A DNA stretch of 35,460 bases from Spirogloea muscicola (GCA_009602725.1 WELB01000122.1:168531-203990); one strand, 5' to 3'. Counted from the first letter of the stretch, positions 8,380 through 20,114 are shown. Notes: generated by a model not told the origin, from the sequence alone. Made by a program: numbers and translations.

Positions 8380-11300
8380 AGGCCAGCGCGCTGAGCTTCG
8401 GCGTGCCGGCGGGCGCGCCGCCGGTGGTGTTCGCGGTGGGCTACGACGTTGCCTTCCTGGGCCTGGAGCGGCTGCACCCCTTCGACTCCCGCAAGTGGGG
8501 CCGCGTCGCCGAGCGCCTCGCCGCCGCCGGCCTCCTGGCGCCGCCGCCGTCGCCGCGCGCACCCGTCGAGCCGCGCGAGCCCACGCGCGCCGACCTCCTG
8601 GTGGGTTTGTGTGGTGTTCAGGAGGAGGGCGCCAGCCCCGCCGCTCGAAACCTAAGCGCTGGTACCCCAAACCCTGAAGCCTGAATCCACAACCTGACTC
8701 TAAAATTCTGAAACCTAAACGCCAGAACCCTAACCCTGAAGCCCGAAACCAGAACATGACTCCGAACCCTGCATCCTACAACCGCCAGAACCCCAAACCC
8801 TGAAGTCCAAATTCAAGATCTGACGCAACAATTCTGAACTTTGCACGGCAGAACCCAAACCCTGAAACTCGCATCGAAAGCCTGACTCAGAAACCCCCCT
8901 TGCCGGCTAAGATGTCAAACTGCGCTTTCACCCCGCCGCCACTGCCCCGCCGCTCCCGTTGCCAGATCGTGCACACGGAGCGGTACCTCGACAGCCTGGG
9001 GCGCAGCGCCGAGGTGGCCCGCATCACAGAGCTGGCGCCCCTGGCGCTGCTGCCCAACGCGCTCCTCCAGCGCCACCTCCTCCGCGCGCTCCGCCTCCAG
9101 ACAGGTCCGTCCAGAGATACGCGAGCACGCTCGCGTCCTGAGCAACTCCTGTTCGTCAGTATCTATCTTATAGGGCTTGTGTTGCGGGATTTGTGGGGTT
9201 TTCTGGACTTCTGCGGCTGCAATGCCAGCACATTCCGCCGACCACACACCCCGAGCTTAGACTTCCGGCCTTGGGCCATATTCACACATTCTGAGCCTCG
9301 CTTACAGGTGGTGTTGACAGCAGAATCCTAAATAGTCAATTGTCCCCAGTGACGTGCGCTCGCCCTCCCCATATTCTGCGACCACCCCAATTTTTGTTCG
9401 TCTGAGGGCTCCGCCTGAGGCCTGTGTCCAGCCCCGCGGATGTCCCTGAACCTCGGACTGTTTGACGTCTTGCAACCAGGCCACCTGTGTAATGCTTAAG
9501 ATTTAGGATTTCGGGCTCAAGCCTGCAGCCTGGCCGACCTGATGTGCCTGGTACAGATTATAGAGGAGTAGAGGAGGTGCTGCAATGCTTGCCAAGGGTC
9601 ACTTGGCAAGACCCGAGTCTTTCAGTATAAAGGTGTTGCTTGACAGCCACCAGGTCTGACAGGTCGTTGAAGTACTTACCTAGACCCCTCTTGCTAACAG
9701 CACACACTCCTCCTTCCTTTGCTCTAGCAATGCTACTCATCATACCACTCTTGGAAATTCTTGGCTTAGGATGCATCCCAGTATGCAAGCTCAGACACGC
9801 TGGGTCACCGCCGATGGGAGGTCAGCTGCAGAGCTGGGCCGAGTGGCTCTGGCAAGTCGACTCGGGGAGGGGTCTGGCGTCTCGAGTACTAAACCGTCCG
9901 TTCTTCACATATCTGCTGATCTCAATGGCCCCCCACCGCAGTTGCGGACCTTTGCGGCGGAAGCAGTCTAATGACCGGCAATAACGCTTTCAATGATGCC
10001 ACACTCTTGCAGGAGGCACAGTGCTGGCCTGCCAGCTGGCACTGGAGCGGGGCTGGGCACTCAACATCGGCGGCGGCTTCCACCACTGCTCCTCGAATGC
10101 AGGTGGCGGCTTCTGCGCCTACGCTGACATCTCGCTTGCGGTACGCTTCGCCCTCGACCGCTTTGGCGTCTCCCGCGTGATGATCATTGACCTGGACGCT
10201 CACCAGGGCAATGGCCACGAGCGGGATTTTGCTGGCAACGACCACGTGTACATCCTCGATGTGTGAGTCGTTCACTGGCCCTGTCATAGAAGATATACTC
10301 GCCTCAGTGCCTAATTTTTGGCATCCAATCACTCTATTTGTTACTTCAACTTGTGACAGCATATGTTGGCTCCGACTCAGATCAGTTGCACGTCTGGACA
10401 GCTCGAAATAGGTCCAAGAATATACGTGCCTACTGTGGTAGCTCAGATTGAATAATGGCTTGGTCAGCACCTCATCAAGGAGGCAAAGCCACCTTGGCAG
10501 ACATTCACTTGCCTTGGAGGTCGACCTCTGTGCCATGGATTTGTGCTACGAAGTTGCACGGGAAGAACAAGGGGGCTTGCAATGTCGCTTCTGCGCATTT
10601 GCGACGTCACTGGACGATCTTAGGAAACAGCAGCAGCTTCTAGGCCGGACACAGGAAATTGTCAGGGTCTGACGGTCATTGGTCATTATGACGGTCATTA
10701 TTATGGTCATTAGCAGATTGACAATGTCAGTGTCTGATGGTCATGCTTGTGTTGAATCCTTTGAAGCTAGCAGCTACAACGGGGACATCTACCCGCAGGA
10801 CGTGGCAGCCAAAAAGGGCATCCGCAAGGAGGTGATACTACAGAGCGGCACCAATGATGACGCGTACCTCCAGCTCCTTAGTAAGAATCTGGCGGAGGCT
10901 GGCGAGGAGTTCTCGCCGCAGCTGATACTGTATAATGCTGGCACAGACCTGCTCGAAGGTGACCCGCTCGGCCGCCTTTCAGTAAGTTGCACTACAATCG
11001 AGCCTTAAGAGCCAGACTCGAATTAGTGGAGGCGGTTGATGTCAAGGATGATAATTTACTATTTCCTAAGATGTACGATTTGGAGAACCACATCCCAAAC
11101 TGTTGAATATGGCAATACTGCACCTCAAATCCTCAGCGAACCTACCAAGTCTCAGCATTGACCTGGTTAACTTCTTTTGCATATCCTGGAGGCTGCCCTG
11201 AGGTCCTAATGCTGTCATTGACCTCGATTTCCAAGCAGGTAACAGCTGACGGTGTGATCGGGCGAGACGAAATGGTCTTTCAATTTGCCAGGCGGATGAG

Positions 11301-11651
11301 CTGCCCCATCATGATGGTTACGTCAGGTATGGTGTCTAGCCAAGCTCCAATGATGGGTTCTATGGACGACCAGTTGCAGCTGCCTTGCCGGGATCTCTGC
11401 CTACGTCATACATGCAACCGAGCAAGAGAATGCACAGCTAGCTTTCTTGATACAATCTCTTAGTAAGGCTCTTTGTCTAATATGTTGATGCTTTTAATGG
11501 CTCCAGATGGATGCCAGGGAGTAGACCACTTATGTGTTTTCTACTACTGTTTAATGCAGGCGGGTACCAGAAGAACAATGCCGACGTTATTGCCAAGTCC
11601 ATCATAAGTCTGGCGGAGAAGAAGTTGATCTCATTGGAGTCCCAAAGTTGA
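8310..11651 (+). CDS. Histone deacetylase, class IV (HDAC11-type)
   Basis: Predicted zinc-dependent deacylase of the HDAC11 family; human HDAC11 removes acetyl and, more efficiently, long-chain acyl groups from lysine. Exons: 8310-8600, 8966-9104, 10013-10262, 10774-10981, 11239-11326, 11560-11651. All junctions are GT-AG and in phase, giving 355 residues (HDAC11 is about 347). Order of features: a poly-Ala tract at about 13-23, the family opening VGYDVAFLGLERLHPFDSRK, the active-site block GGGFHHCSS (His167-His168), metal ligands DLDAHQGNGHE (Asp205, His207), YNAGTDLLEGD, and the final MMVTSGGYQ that carries the catalytic Tyr. All catalytic residues are present, so the gene should be functional. 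The ATG at 8310 is the only start before the conserved region. The 3' end converges on the SET gene. Intron 1 holds a telomere-like tandem array. Confidence 0.93.
8657..8908 (+). repeat. 63-bp tandem repeat built of telomere-like heptamers
   Basis: Four units begin at 8657, 8720, 8783 and 8846, exactly 63 bases apart, each starting CGCTGG, CGCCAG, CGCCAG or CGGCAG and continuing with (A)CCCTAACCCTGAA-like text. Each unit splits into nine 7-mers resembling CCCTAAA/CCCTGAA, so 63 = 9 x 7, a higher-order repeat of a decayed plant-type telomere heptamer. The array lies wholly in HDAC intron 1 (8601-8965), C-rich strand sense. Confidence 0.8.
10676..10745 (+). repeat. GGTCATT-type short tandem repeat in HDAC intron 3
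   Basis: Five imperfect repeats of (G)GTCATT(A) separated by a few bases lie just before the exon 4 acceptor. Probably simple-sequence slippage. Confidence 0.5.
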
Positions 11652-12080
11652 CAGAGTTGACGCCAGAGCTATGAACTGGCTTGACGGTGTTGCACTCACA
11701 GTCACTTGCTCTTGCCACCTCACAGTGCGTAAGAAAATTGCTCACTCATTCCACGATGAAGTGCATAGCCATGTGAGTGCAAAGCCATTATACAATACAG
11801 TGAACGCGCTACGCTCAATCACAGTGGTTCGGTGTCGATAGCCCTTGACAGAGCAATGCCCAGACAACCTCATAGGTCAACGCAAAGCTAGGTCCCCCTT
11901 TCGGCCACCACCCCAAGTTTCCCCCGACTCTAGTGTTAGAAATGTTGATGCCACATTGGCCACATCTGAGTAAGTCCATTCACAGTCCATTCACTAGGCA
12001 TTTGTAGAGTCCAGCTTTTGCAGAAAAATATGCAAGGACTGAAGCATGGGCAGGGCCACAACCTCCAAGCCAGAGTGAAG

Positions 12081-15000
12081 CTACTTGAGAGTGGGCATGA
12101 ACTGGCCGGAGCATGGAGCTTCCCTGATTGGGAGCGCGTCAATGAGCTCCTGGACGGTGGAGAGCGAGCTGTTCAAGATCCTCTTCTCTATTCTGAGCAG
12201 CTGGGTGGCGACCTTCTTCTTTGGGCACGTTTGCTCGTCCGCAATCTGCAACAGGACGGTGGAAAGTGCAATGATCAGCTCCAGCAGGCTTCTGTATTGC
12301 AAATTGGTGCAAGAGATGAGATGCAAAAAGGGTTCTTGCCATTGCTGTAAGTCTGATGAAGGGCCCTGTGCACCAGCAAAAGAAGTTTATGATTGCAACT
12401 ATGTCAACACTTTCTGTTAGGCACTGAGTGCCAAGCTTGCTGCTAACCACTGCGTTGTCCTCCTCCAGCGTGCTCTTGTAACCATCCAGCTTGCTCTGGA
12501 AGTAGCCGGCCAGTTGGCCGAGCACCGCCCGCTCATTGCAGGGACTCACCTGCAATCACATAAGATGAAGCCATGAGGGCACCAGATTTACGACTGAAGC
12601 AAAGCACCAGCTGTCCTCTCTGACTCGGAATGCCAATCCAGACCTGACCTCCTTGTTCACATGCTTTTGGCACTAGGGGGTGATAATGGGGAAGCAGCTT
12701 ACTGGACAGATGGGTCCTTCAGCGAAGCCGACTGAGTCCATGTCTTCGGGATCGCTGACGTGGCCCAATCTTAAGTAGGGAAGCATGTCCATAACAGCCT
12801 CCCTCTCCCGCCCCTTGTAAATCTGCCATAAGCATGCACTTCATGGCACCGTCAGAGCACCAGCAACTTGATTGTTGCAACCCAGCGAAGTTACTGTTCA
12901 TAAACTGATTTGATCTAATCGAATTACCTAAGGATTCAGAAAAGGAAGAACTGCAGTCGCAAAGCTTCCACCCAAGCAGCTGAGAGCGCACGTCGAAGGC
13001 TGCACTTGCCTGGAAGGTCTGTATGGTGAGCCTGTCGTTCTTCTGCACGATGGCCCGCTTGTTCTGATAGAGTGGGTCTTTTGGATCCAGGGCAGCCTGC
13101 ACAGTACATGTGCATATGTCAACCTTGATATACAGCCGTTGAGAACCCTGAGCCCTATACCATGAGTGATGGTCAAGCAAGACTTACCAATGGGTTGATT
13201 GTAGTAAGCTATTCGCATTGCTATGCAAACTTAAAGCTAAGCTGCTGTATTTGGGATATGGTGATTATGCAACAGATTAATCAGCACACTAGCACACAGT
13301 GACGTGCCATTGCCATGAGAGGAATACAGTCAACATAAACTGTATGTAAATCTGGTACTAGACACAGTGCATTGCACAGCACGGATGTGTTGAAGTAATA
13401 CACTAACCTCAACAGCAAGACGATCATATGGATTCTTCTCATCAATGAAGCCGTAATTCAGCAGGAGACGAGAGTTTGGCTGTGGGCCGCACCTAGCAAC
13501 AGCACAGGAATTACCGAAGGATCACTACGTGAGGAAATGAAGGCACCAAACTACTGACAATTGCTCCAGCTAAGAGTGCTCACCAGACAACAATCGGCTC
13601 GCCTGCCTTATATGCTCGGTCCACCTCCAGCTGGACAAACCCGTCAACGCCCTTAAGCATGGATCTGCAGTTGCTTTCATAAGAGAGCAGGGGTGGCCCC
13701 AGTGGCACTAGCGCAAAGCGCCTTGCCAAGCTTACGCCCTGCGCAGGGCACGGGCCGTCCCCACTTGGCAGTGTGAGCAAGAGTAGAATAATCATGCACA
13801 TAGGAGCTTCTTGTCCTATGAACATGTCTACAAGGAGAAGGTAAGCCTTGAAGAGGGGGGAACTGTGGAAGTGCAGAGTACGCAAGAAGTGCCACACTGA
13901 CTGATATCAGCAAGGCTGATGATGCTGTTGTGCAAGCTCAAGGAGCAAAAGCCCTAATGACCTGGAGGTGAACCACGCAGGCCTGGATGGCGACAAATGC
14001 TTGCTTGAAGATCTCAAAGGGGAAGGCCTCGGTGGGAATGTCGTAGGGGTATTGCTGCACAAGCAACAAGTGATGCCAAATGCCAGATGTCAGCTTAACA
14101 CAATCAGGAGCAGGTCTACGTCAATGCAGCTCGTCAATGCAGCAACATGAGTGACAAAAGAGTAGCCATGCAACTTGAGATTGAGCTTGGCCCCATGCAG
14201 CCCGTAAGCTGGGGCGCCGTTGGCAGTGCAGAGCCTGACCTTGAAGAGGGAGCCGGCCATGAACCAGACTGTGTCCAGCTCCTCGTACTCCCGCTTGATG
14301 CCAGCCAGACGGTCCTGGACGACTTGCTGTCGCAGAAGTAGCTCGTAACCAGAACATCAGCTGCATATACTTTTCGCAGCTGCTAACTGAACTACTGAGG
14401 GATTCAAATATGAACACCATAGTCGCCGACTTAGAGGATCTAAGAGCCACCGCATGCAACCCAGCAACCGCGTGCAAAACCCAAGTATGGTGCTGGGGAT
14501 GAACAACTGCAAATGCCCGACTCAGCGCTGTTTGTGCATATCTGACAGGGGTCTCAGGAATGTGGGCCTTTACAAGTTTTTATCAGGTATGCACAATCGC
14601 AAATCAAGTGAATATGCTGATTGAGTCTCCTCCTCTCTTTGTTAGTGCTCTATCAATCTCTGGAGGTGCTGATGGCAAGCTTTAGGTAGCCCATCAAGCT
14701 CACCCTCATGGGGCTGCCCTGGAGATAAGTCTCGCGCTCCTCGTTCGTCCACAGGAGCGGGGACTCGACAGCCAGCTGGCCACGCCCGCGCTGTCGGTCC
14801 AGCTCGCGGATGAATGGGTACCAGAACGATTCCTTGCCCTGCTTCTTCTCGTACATGAGGTACAGCGCCAGGCAAGCCAGCTCCGACAGCTTGTTGGTTG
14901 TCAGCAGCTCCGCTGCCGCCAGGCACAAGGCAGCCAAATGAAATCAGCATTTCGCCTCGTGAGCTGCCAAACCAAGCCGAGACTTCTGCTTGCACGCTTG

Positions 15001-15726
15001 TGAGTAAGGCATGTCTGCAAACATGAAGCAGTCAGCAGCCATGCAATGTGACCAAGCACGATGAAGCCTCAGCTAACACCGTCCAGATGTGTCGATTCCT
15101 TATGGAAACTTTACCAATTGATTCATCCCCAAGCACACGCTCCAGCGTCACGACCAGGTTGTTGGGCACACGGAACGCAATGTCGCCAGGCTGAGGTGCA
15201 ACGGCGTCACCACGCAAGCCACAGGAACAACGCCGGAGTTCAGTGTGACAGCTTGTCCGGTCCTCGGCTGGAGGTGCCCCGGCCACAGCCCTCGCAACCG
15301 GCGGCAATGTTGTGATTAGAATCACTATGACAGGCTTTACATGTAATGCAGGAAGTGGCATAACATTCTCCATCTGGCAATGATAGGAAGCTCGCAGCAT
15401 GCCGTCAAGGCCTCACCTGGAGGTCCTCGCTGGCGACGAGATGGTGGATGGCTCGGCCGGCGGTGAGGTTGCAGGGCCGGTCCTGCAATTGGACGCGGCA
15501 CGGCGGGAGGCCGTTGTCCGCCATCCAGGTTTCCAGCTGCCGCTCCTCGGCGCTCAGCGGCGGCGGGGCCTTGCCGTGGTCATGGCGGAGCTGCTGCGGA
15601 TGGTGGTGCATGAGCTGGCTGCCACTCTCGCCCGTGCTCGTGCCGGCGGCCACCGAGTCCACGGACGCCGCGGAAGCCGCGCAGCGGCCGCCCAGGAGCC
15701 GCCGCCGCAGCGCGCGGCGCGGCGCC
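12081..15726 (-). CDS. SET-domain methyltransferase, Rubisco-LSMT-like family, 5' partial
   Basis: Likely plastid protein-lysine methyltransferase of the plant Rubisco-methyltransferase-like family (SET domain plus LSMT substrate-binding domain); the substrate is unknown. Exons from 5' to 3' (minus): 15726-15417 (start lost in the gap), 15190-15115, 14912-14704, 14341-14240, 14054-13962, 13738-13584, 13492-13408, 13096-13010, 12822-12703, 12549-12448, 12245-12081. All phases join, giving about 500 residues. Key segments: WMADNGLPPCRVQL; IAFRVPNNLVVTLERVLG; TNKLSELACLALYLMYEKKQ; EYEELDTVWFMAGSLF; SLARRFALVPLGPPLLSYES; the SET C-terminal motif LLLNYGFID; MLPYLRLG; and RIEKRILNS near the end. 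Exon 1 begins with an Arg/Ala-rich stretch like a transit peptide. The eighth intron starts with GC instead of GT. It ends in TAG and converges on HDAC. Confidence 0.85.
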
Positions 15727-16296
15727 NNNNNNNNNNNNNNNNNNNNNNNNNNNNNNNNNNNNNNNNNNNNNNNNNNNNNNNNNNNNNNNNNNNNNNNNNN
15801 NNNNNNNNNNNNNNNNNNNNNNNNNNNNNNNNNNNNNNNNNNNNNNNNNNNNNNNNNNNNNNNNNNNNNNNNNNNNNNNNNNNNNNNNNNNNNNNNNNNN
15901 NNNNNNNNNNNNNNNNNNNNNNNNNNNNNNNNNNNNNNNNNNNNNNNNNNNNNNNNNNNNNNNNNNNNNNNNNNNNNNNNNNNNNNNNNNNNNNNNNNNN
16001 NNNNNNNNNNNNNNNNNNNNNNNNNNNNNNNNNNNNNNNNNNNNNNNNNNNNNNNNNNNNNNNNNNNNNNNNNNNNNNNNNNNNNNNNNNNNNNNNNNNN
16101 NNNNNNNNNNNNNNNNNNNNNNNNNNNNNNNNNNNNNNNNNNNNNNNNNNNNNNNNNNNNNNNNNNNNNNNNNNNNNNNNNNNNNNNNNNNNNNNNNNNN
16201 NNNNNNNNNNNNNNNNNNNNNNNNNNNNNNNNNNNNNNNNNNNNNNNNNNNNNNNNNNNNNNNNNNNNNNNNNNNNNNNNNNNNNNNNNNNNNNNN
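15727..16296. other. Assembly gap (570 N)
   Basis: A run of 570 undetermined bases lies between two divergent genes whose first exons both run into it. It must contain both starts and the shared promoter. Long open frames drawn across it are artefacts. The flanks are extremely GC-rich, which probably caused the gap. Confidence 0.98.
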
Positions 16297-17595
16297 GGCG
16301 CCGCCCGCCGGCGACGGCGCGCCAGCCGCCGTCGCCAGCGTCGCCGTCGCCGAGCCCCTTGCGAAGACGGCCGTGGCCTCGTGGGAGCGCTTTGCGGCGG
16401 CGGCCTCGGGCGAGTGGGACGGCTACGGAGCGGACTTCGGGCCCCGCGGCGAGGCCCTGGAGCTCCCGGACGCGGCGGTCCCGGCGGCCTTCAAGGACTG
16501 GGGCGTCAGCGTCTGCGACTGGCAGACCCAGTGCCCGACGCTGGCCAACACCAGCGGCGGCCACGGGCCCCGGCTCTACGCCCGCCTCGTGCGGCTCCTC
16601 CCCACCGTCGGCTGCGAGGCGGACGCCGCCACGGCGTACAGCGCCGAAGAGCGCGTCGCCGGGCTGGGCTCCGCTGCCGGCGCCCTGGCCTTCAGGTTTG
16701 TCCTGCGCTGCTGTGGTGCTGCCGCTGCTGCAGCCTCCGTATTGAGATGGCCTATCCAGTATCTCGTCCAGCATCGACGTGCCGGCGCTGGTGTCGGAGG
16801 AGCTCGACGGAGACAAGCGGCGGCGCCTGACCTGCATTGCCCCATGATGGTGCACCCTCCAGGCTAGATGGGTGTTACAACACCGTGTGGCCGGGCGTCG
16901 GTAAGCTCTCGGAAAGCGCCACGCAGGGCAGCGCACTCAAGGTCGTGCGGCGCAACGATGTAGACGGTGACGCCTGGGAAGTGGAGCACTGCTTGGTTGG
17001 CGAAGAGCTCTTGCCGCGCCTCAAATCCTCCGTGCGCGCGAGAGTCCGCATCCTACAGCGGCTCCGTGGCAGCGGCGCGGCAGGCACACTCCCTGTGCTT
17101 GTCGGCCTGACCGTCTACCGGGAGCGGTGGGAGGGCCCCTTCCGCAACGGCGAGTCGCTTGGCGGCTGCAGCACCTCAGGCGCCAGCTTTGCTGAGCTGC
17201 CAAGGCTCCAGGCTGCAGAGCTGGAGGGCCGCTGGCTTGCAGACTGCTCTGTAGCAGATCCATCCGAGGTGGCCGGTGAAAGCAAGCTCGGCCGGCAGGG
17301 TGCGGTGGCGGAACTGCAAATGGCTGGGCAACGTGAAGAGGCAATGGTGCTGCCTGAGGGCGATGGCAATTCGGCAATACTGCTACCTAAGGGCATGTGG
17401 TCCTCGCTGCGGGGCCTCGCCGGCGGCGGCTTTGCGCTCGACGCCGGCTGGCTCGTTAAGTCTGGCCAGGCCATCGTTTCGACCGTGGCATTCGACGCCA
17501 ACAACGGGGTTCAGGTCGATCTGAGGCCCTTTCACCTTTGCAGCGCCGCTTGCAATATAAGGAGTCAATCCTCTAGCAGCACTTCGCCACAATGA
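16297..17595 (+). CDS. Conserved plastid-type protein of unknown function, 5' partial
   Basis: Two exons are visible: 16297-16695 (continuing left into the gap) and 16863-17595, joined AG|G in phase across a 167-bp intron; stop is TGA. Conserved-looking blocks are SGEWDGYGADFGPRGEALEL, VCDWQTQCPTLAN, VRLLPTVGCEADAATAYS, WEVEHCLVG, REWE-type RERWEGPFRNGESLGGCS, and near the end AILLPKGMWSSL followed by DAGWLV. From memory these resemble a plant chloroplast family annotated 'seed maturation-like protein'; I know of no established biochemical role. The Ala/Val-rich start (AVASVAVAEPLAKTAVASW) fits the end of a transit peptide. It is divergent from the SET gene, also plastid-like, and convergent with the DUF1992 gene. 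The last 25 residues are low-complexity, and a missed terminal intron is possible. Confidence 0.68.
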
Positions 17596-17815
17596 GATGA
17601 TATGCCCAATAACCCCTTTCACATTCCAATTGCACTAATGCTTTGTGCCATGTCCGCTGTGCAGGGGAGCTCAATCAATACGTTGACGCGTGCTTAGAAG
17701 AGGGTGGCAGACGAGGAGATGGAAGGTCCCAGGCACTACCGGACAGATGTGATAGACTAGCACTATAGAGTGATAAATATGTACAGGCTGGTCCACCAGG
17801 ACTCAGGAGGCGAGC

Positions 17816-19243
17816 TCAGCTTGGCAGTGCCTGCCGAGGCTCCTGCTCCTGCGCTGCCAGGCTGTCGATCTCCCGCTGCATGCTCGGGCTGCAGAGCTGG
17901 CGGCCATATGGTGCAATCAGGTTGTAGCGCAGGACCTGCGCAGGCAAACAGACAGCTGCTCCAGCATGAGCTAGTTGCTGCCTGACATTAGCCTCCTGAT
18001 GCCAACCTTGAGGACCTGTCGGTGGGTATACAGGGTAACATAAGTCCACACAAATGCAGCTATTCATCAGCGACTGTGTCCAGTCAGCCGTGCCGGCTCT
18101 TTTGCCACTTTCCAAAGTGCCAGCACCTTCTTCCGGATCTGGTCAATGTCGGCCTTGAGAGGTGCCGCCTCCTGATTCCAGCGCCGCTCCCGCGCCGCTG
18201 CATCGTCCCGCTCGTCTGTGACAGATTGGCCAGAGGTCGCTAAGCAAAAGCCTGTGCAAAGCTCTCAGAACTTACTACAGCCAACCCAGCTGCATCAGGT
18301 GGGTGACCATGTAACAAGCCCTCTCACCTCGGCTGCGGTGCCATGCGATCGCCAAGGCCCTTCGCCACCGCCGCAGCAGGAACTGAATCTCTGTGACAGC
18401 GAAGCCTTGGAGTTTTAGTGGGTGCCCGCAGCTCTGCCGTTGAGAAGCTCCAGAAGCTTCCAAAAGCCACCCAGCGAGGTCAGGTAGTATTGGCATGTGT
18501 AACTGAAAGTGAGAGCGATAGTAGGTGGGCGCGAAGCCGCCTCAGTGGGTACTCTGTCAGCATGAGGCCGCCGACGACCTTTGTGAGCCTCCACCCAATC
18601 GGGCGCAAAGCCGGCGTTCTTGAGGATGCGGAACGCCATCTCGTCGGCGGGGTCGGCGTGGTGGTGGCCGCCGCCGTCGCCGCCGGAGCCAGCCGCTCCC
18701 GGGAGCTGCTTGCCGCGGCCCGGGAGCTCGTCGAACAGGCCCTCGCGCATCGCCTGCTGGATGCGCTGCTCCACGACGCTCGCAGCGATGTCGTTCGCCG
18801 AGCTGCAGCGGCGCAGGCAGCCAGAGCCACAGTCACGAGCACCGCCGCGGCGCTCTCAGCTCCTCGCCGGCCAGGTCGTGCCAGTCGGCGTCGAGCTCGT
18901 CGAGAGAAAACGCCGTCAGCCGGCACTGCCATGGCAGCTGCTGCCGTCGCTACCTGAGGGCGTCACGGCTACTCCGCAGCTCCGGCGGGAGCTTGCGCTG
19001 CGCCGCCTTCCACTTGGCCACGCGCAGCCGCTCCAGCGCCTCGCGCACCGCGGCCTTCGTCCGGGTCCCGGCCCCCGCCGCCGCCGTCTCCGCCCCCGCG
19101 GTCGTCCCCGGTGTGTCGATCTCGACTGCGCCGGCAGCTCCCGTCCAGCAGCTGCGCGCCTGCGCCGCCATGGCGGCGACGGCGGCGGGCGAGGCGCCTC
19201 GACACAGGGCGGCTAGCAGCGGCGTCGCAGGCGGCGGCGCCAT
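17816..19243 (-). CDS. DUF1992 protein (DNAJC28-like, no J domain)
   Basis: The DUF1992 domain occurs in bacterial YdgA/YhdN-like proteins and in the DNAJC28 family; its molecular role is poorly known, often organellar. Exons (minus): 19243-18954, 18802-18579, 18390-18328, 18215-18127, 17935-17816, all in phase, 261 residues, stop TGA. The core is VVEQRIQQAMREGLFDELPG followed by RGKQL, then DPADEMAFRILKNAGFAPDW and VEAHKEIQFL, a basic helical segment, DQIRKK, and VLRYNLIAPYGRQL at the end, matching the domain order 'IxxAMxxGxFDxLPGxGKxL ... RxLKNAGFxPxWV ... YNLIVP'. The N-terminus is Ala-rich and may be a mitochondrial or plastid presequence. No J domain is present. The start is the ATG at 19243; a GTG lies 12 bases upstream. 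Exon 1/intron 1 contains an ambiguity described under findings. Confidence 0.83.
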
Positions 19244-20114
19244 GGCCGCCGCCACCGAGTCCTCGCTGCTCAGCTCTGCACTGACTGCGCTAAGGCTGCC
19301 TTATCTTAATCGAGACAGTCAAGTTCGACCCGGGACCCCTGAGGGGGAAAACGTGTGTATCAAGAGATGTCTGAGAGTGTCAGAAGTCCCCGTGATCAGG
19401 AAAACTCTTCCAGTAGAGGGCCATGGCTGTTAATCTGCCAAAATCGGTAAGCCTTGTATGCAGACCTTCACAACCAGTCCTGTGACTAGGAGGCCTCCAC
19501 GGAGGATAACCCAGGATACCTTCACCAAAACTTGCGCTAGTTGCCGCCTCTGCCCCTGCATGCAGCCCGCCGGCTGCCAGCCCCCCTCCTCTGCACCACC
19601 CCACCTTCTGTCTGCAACTATTTGGTACAGCAGCCTTTGCGCAGTGCTCATTTCCAGCCGACTGCGGCAAGCAAGTCGCCAGTCAGCCAGCACCTCGGCT
19701 TCTTCGACTCTCCTGTTCTGTAAGCTGTACGGGTCATTATTATTTGCTTATGCTTGCTGATGAGGAATTTGAAAATGACAGATGTATCAAGACATCTTGG
19801 GAATCTACATCTTGATCTCGACCTTCTCAACAACACCAAGAGTGGAGATGAGTCAGGGCTTATCCAGTACTACCTCTTCACCGCGCAACTCAGCAGCTTG
19901 GGCAGGGTTTCAAATAGCATCAGAGGCCCTTTACACCAGGCTTCCTTATGTATTGCGCTGTTGCGATACTGGCAGAAGGAAATGTATATGAGGGCACTGA
20001 GCGACTGCAACAATTACAGTTTTGACACTTTCAGAGTACTGCTATGGTAGGTGGCCTTGGGCAGCTGTTGCGAGTGGCAGCAGGAGAATATTGCCCGTGC
20101 GATGCAGTTGTTAC
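19244..20114. other. Intergenic stretch between UVSSA 3' end and DUF1992 5' end
   Basis: Both flanking genes are on the minus strand, so this holds the DUF1992 promoter and UVSSA 3' UTR. Apart from the hairpin motif near 19400, I see no gene, RNA or repeat; open frames are short and unrelated to known proteins. Confidence 0.5.
19400..19445 (+). repeat. Hairpin motif copy, diverged
   Basis: AAAACTCTTCCAGTAGAGGG followed by CCATGGCTGTTAATCTGCC. The leader and left arm match the copies at 635 and 5651; the right arm is decayed. Confidence 0.5.

Noticed and set aside
8657-8908. CRISPR array
   Set aside because: The 63-bp periodic array has no constant repeat/unique spacer structure, it sits in a eukaryotic intron, and its units are telomere-like heptamers.
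15399-16936. Very long open frames crossing the N gap on both strands
   Set aside because: They are open only because undetermined bases contain no stop codons. The real exons on either side belong to two divergent genes.
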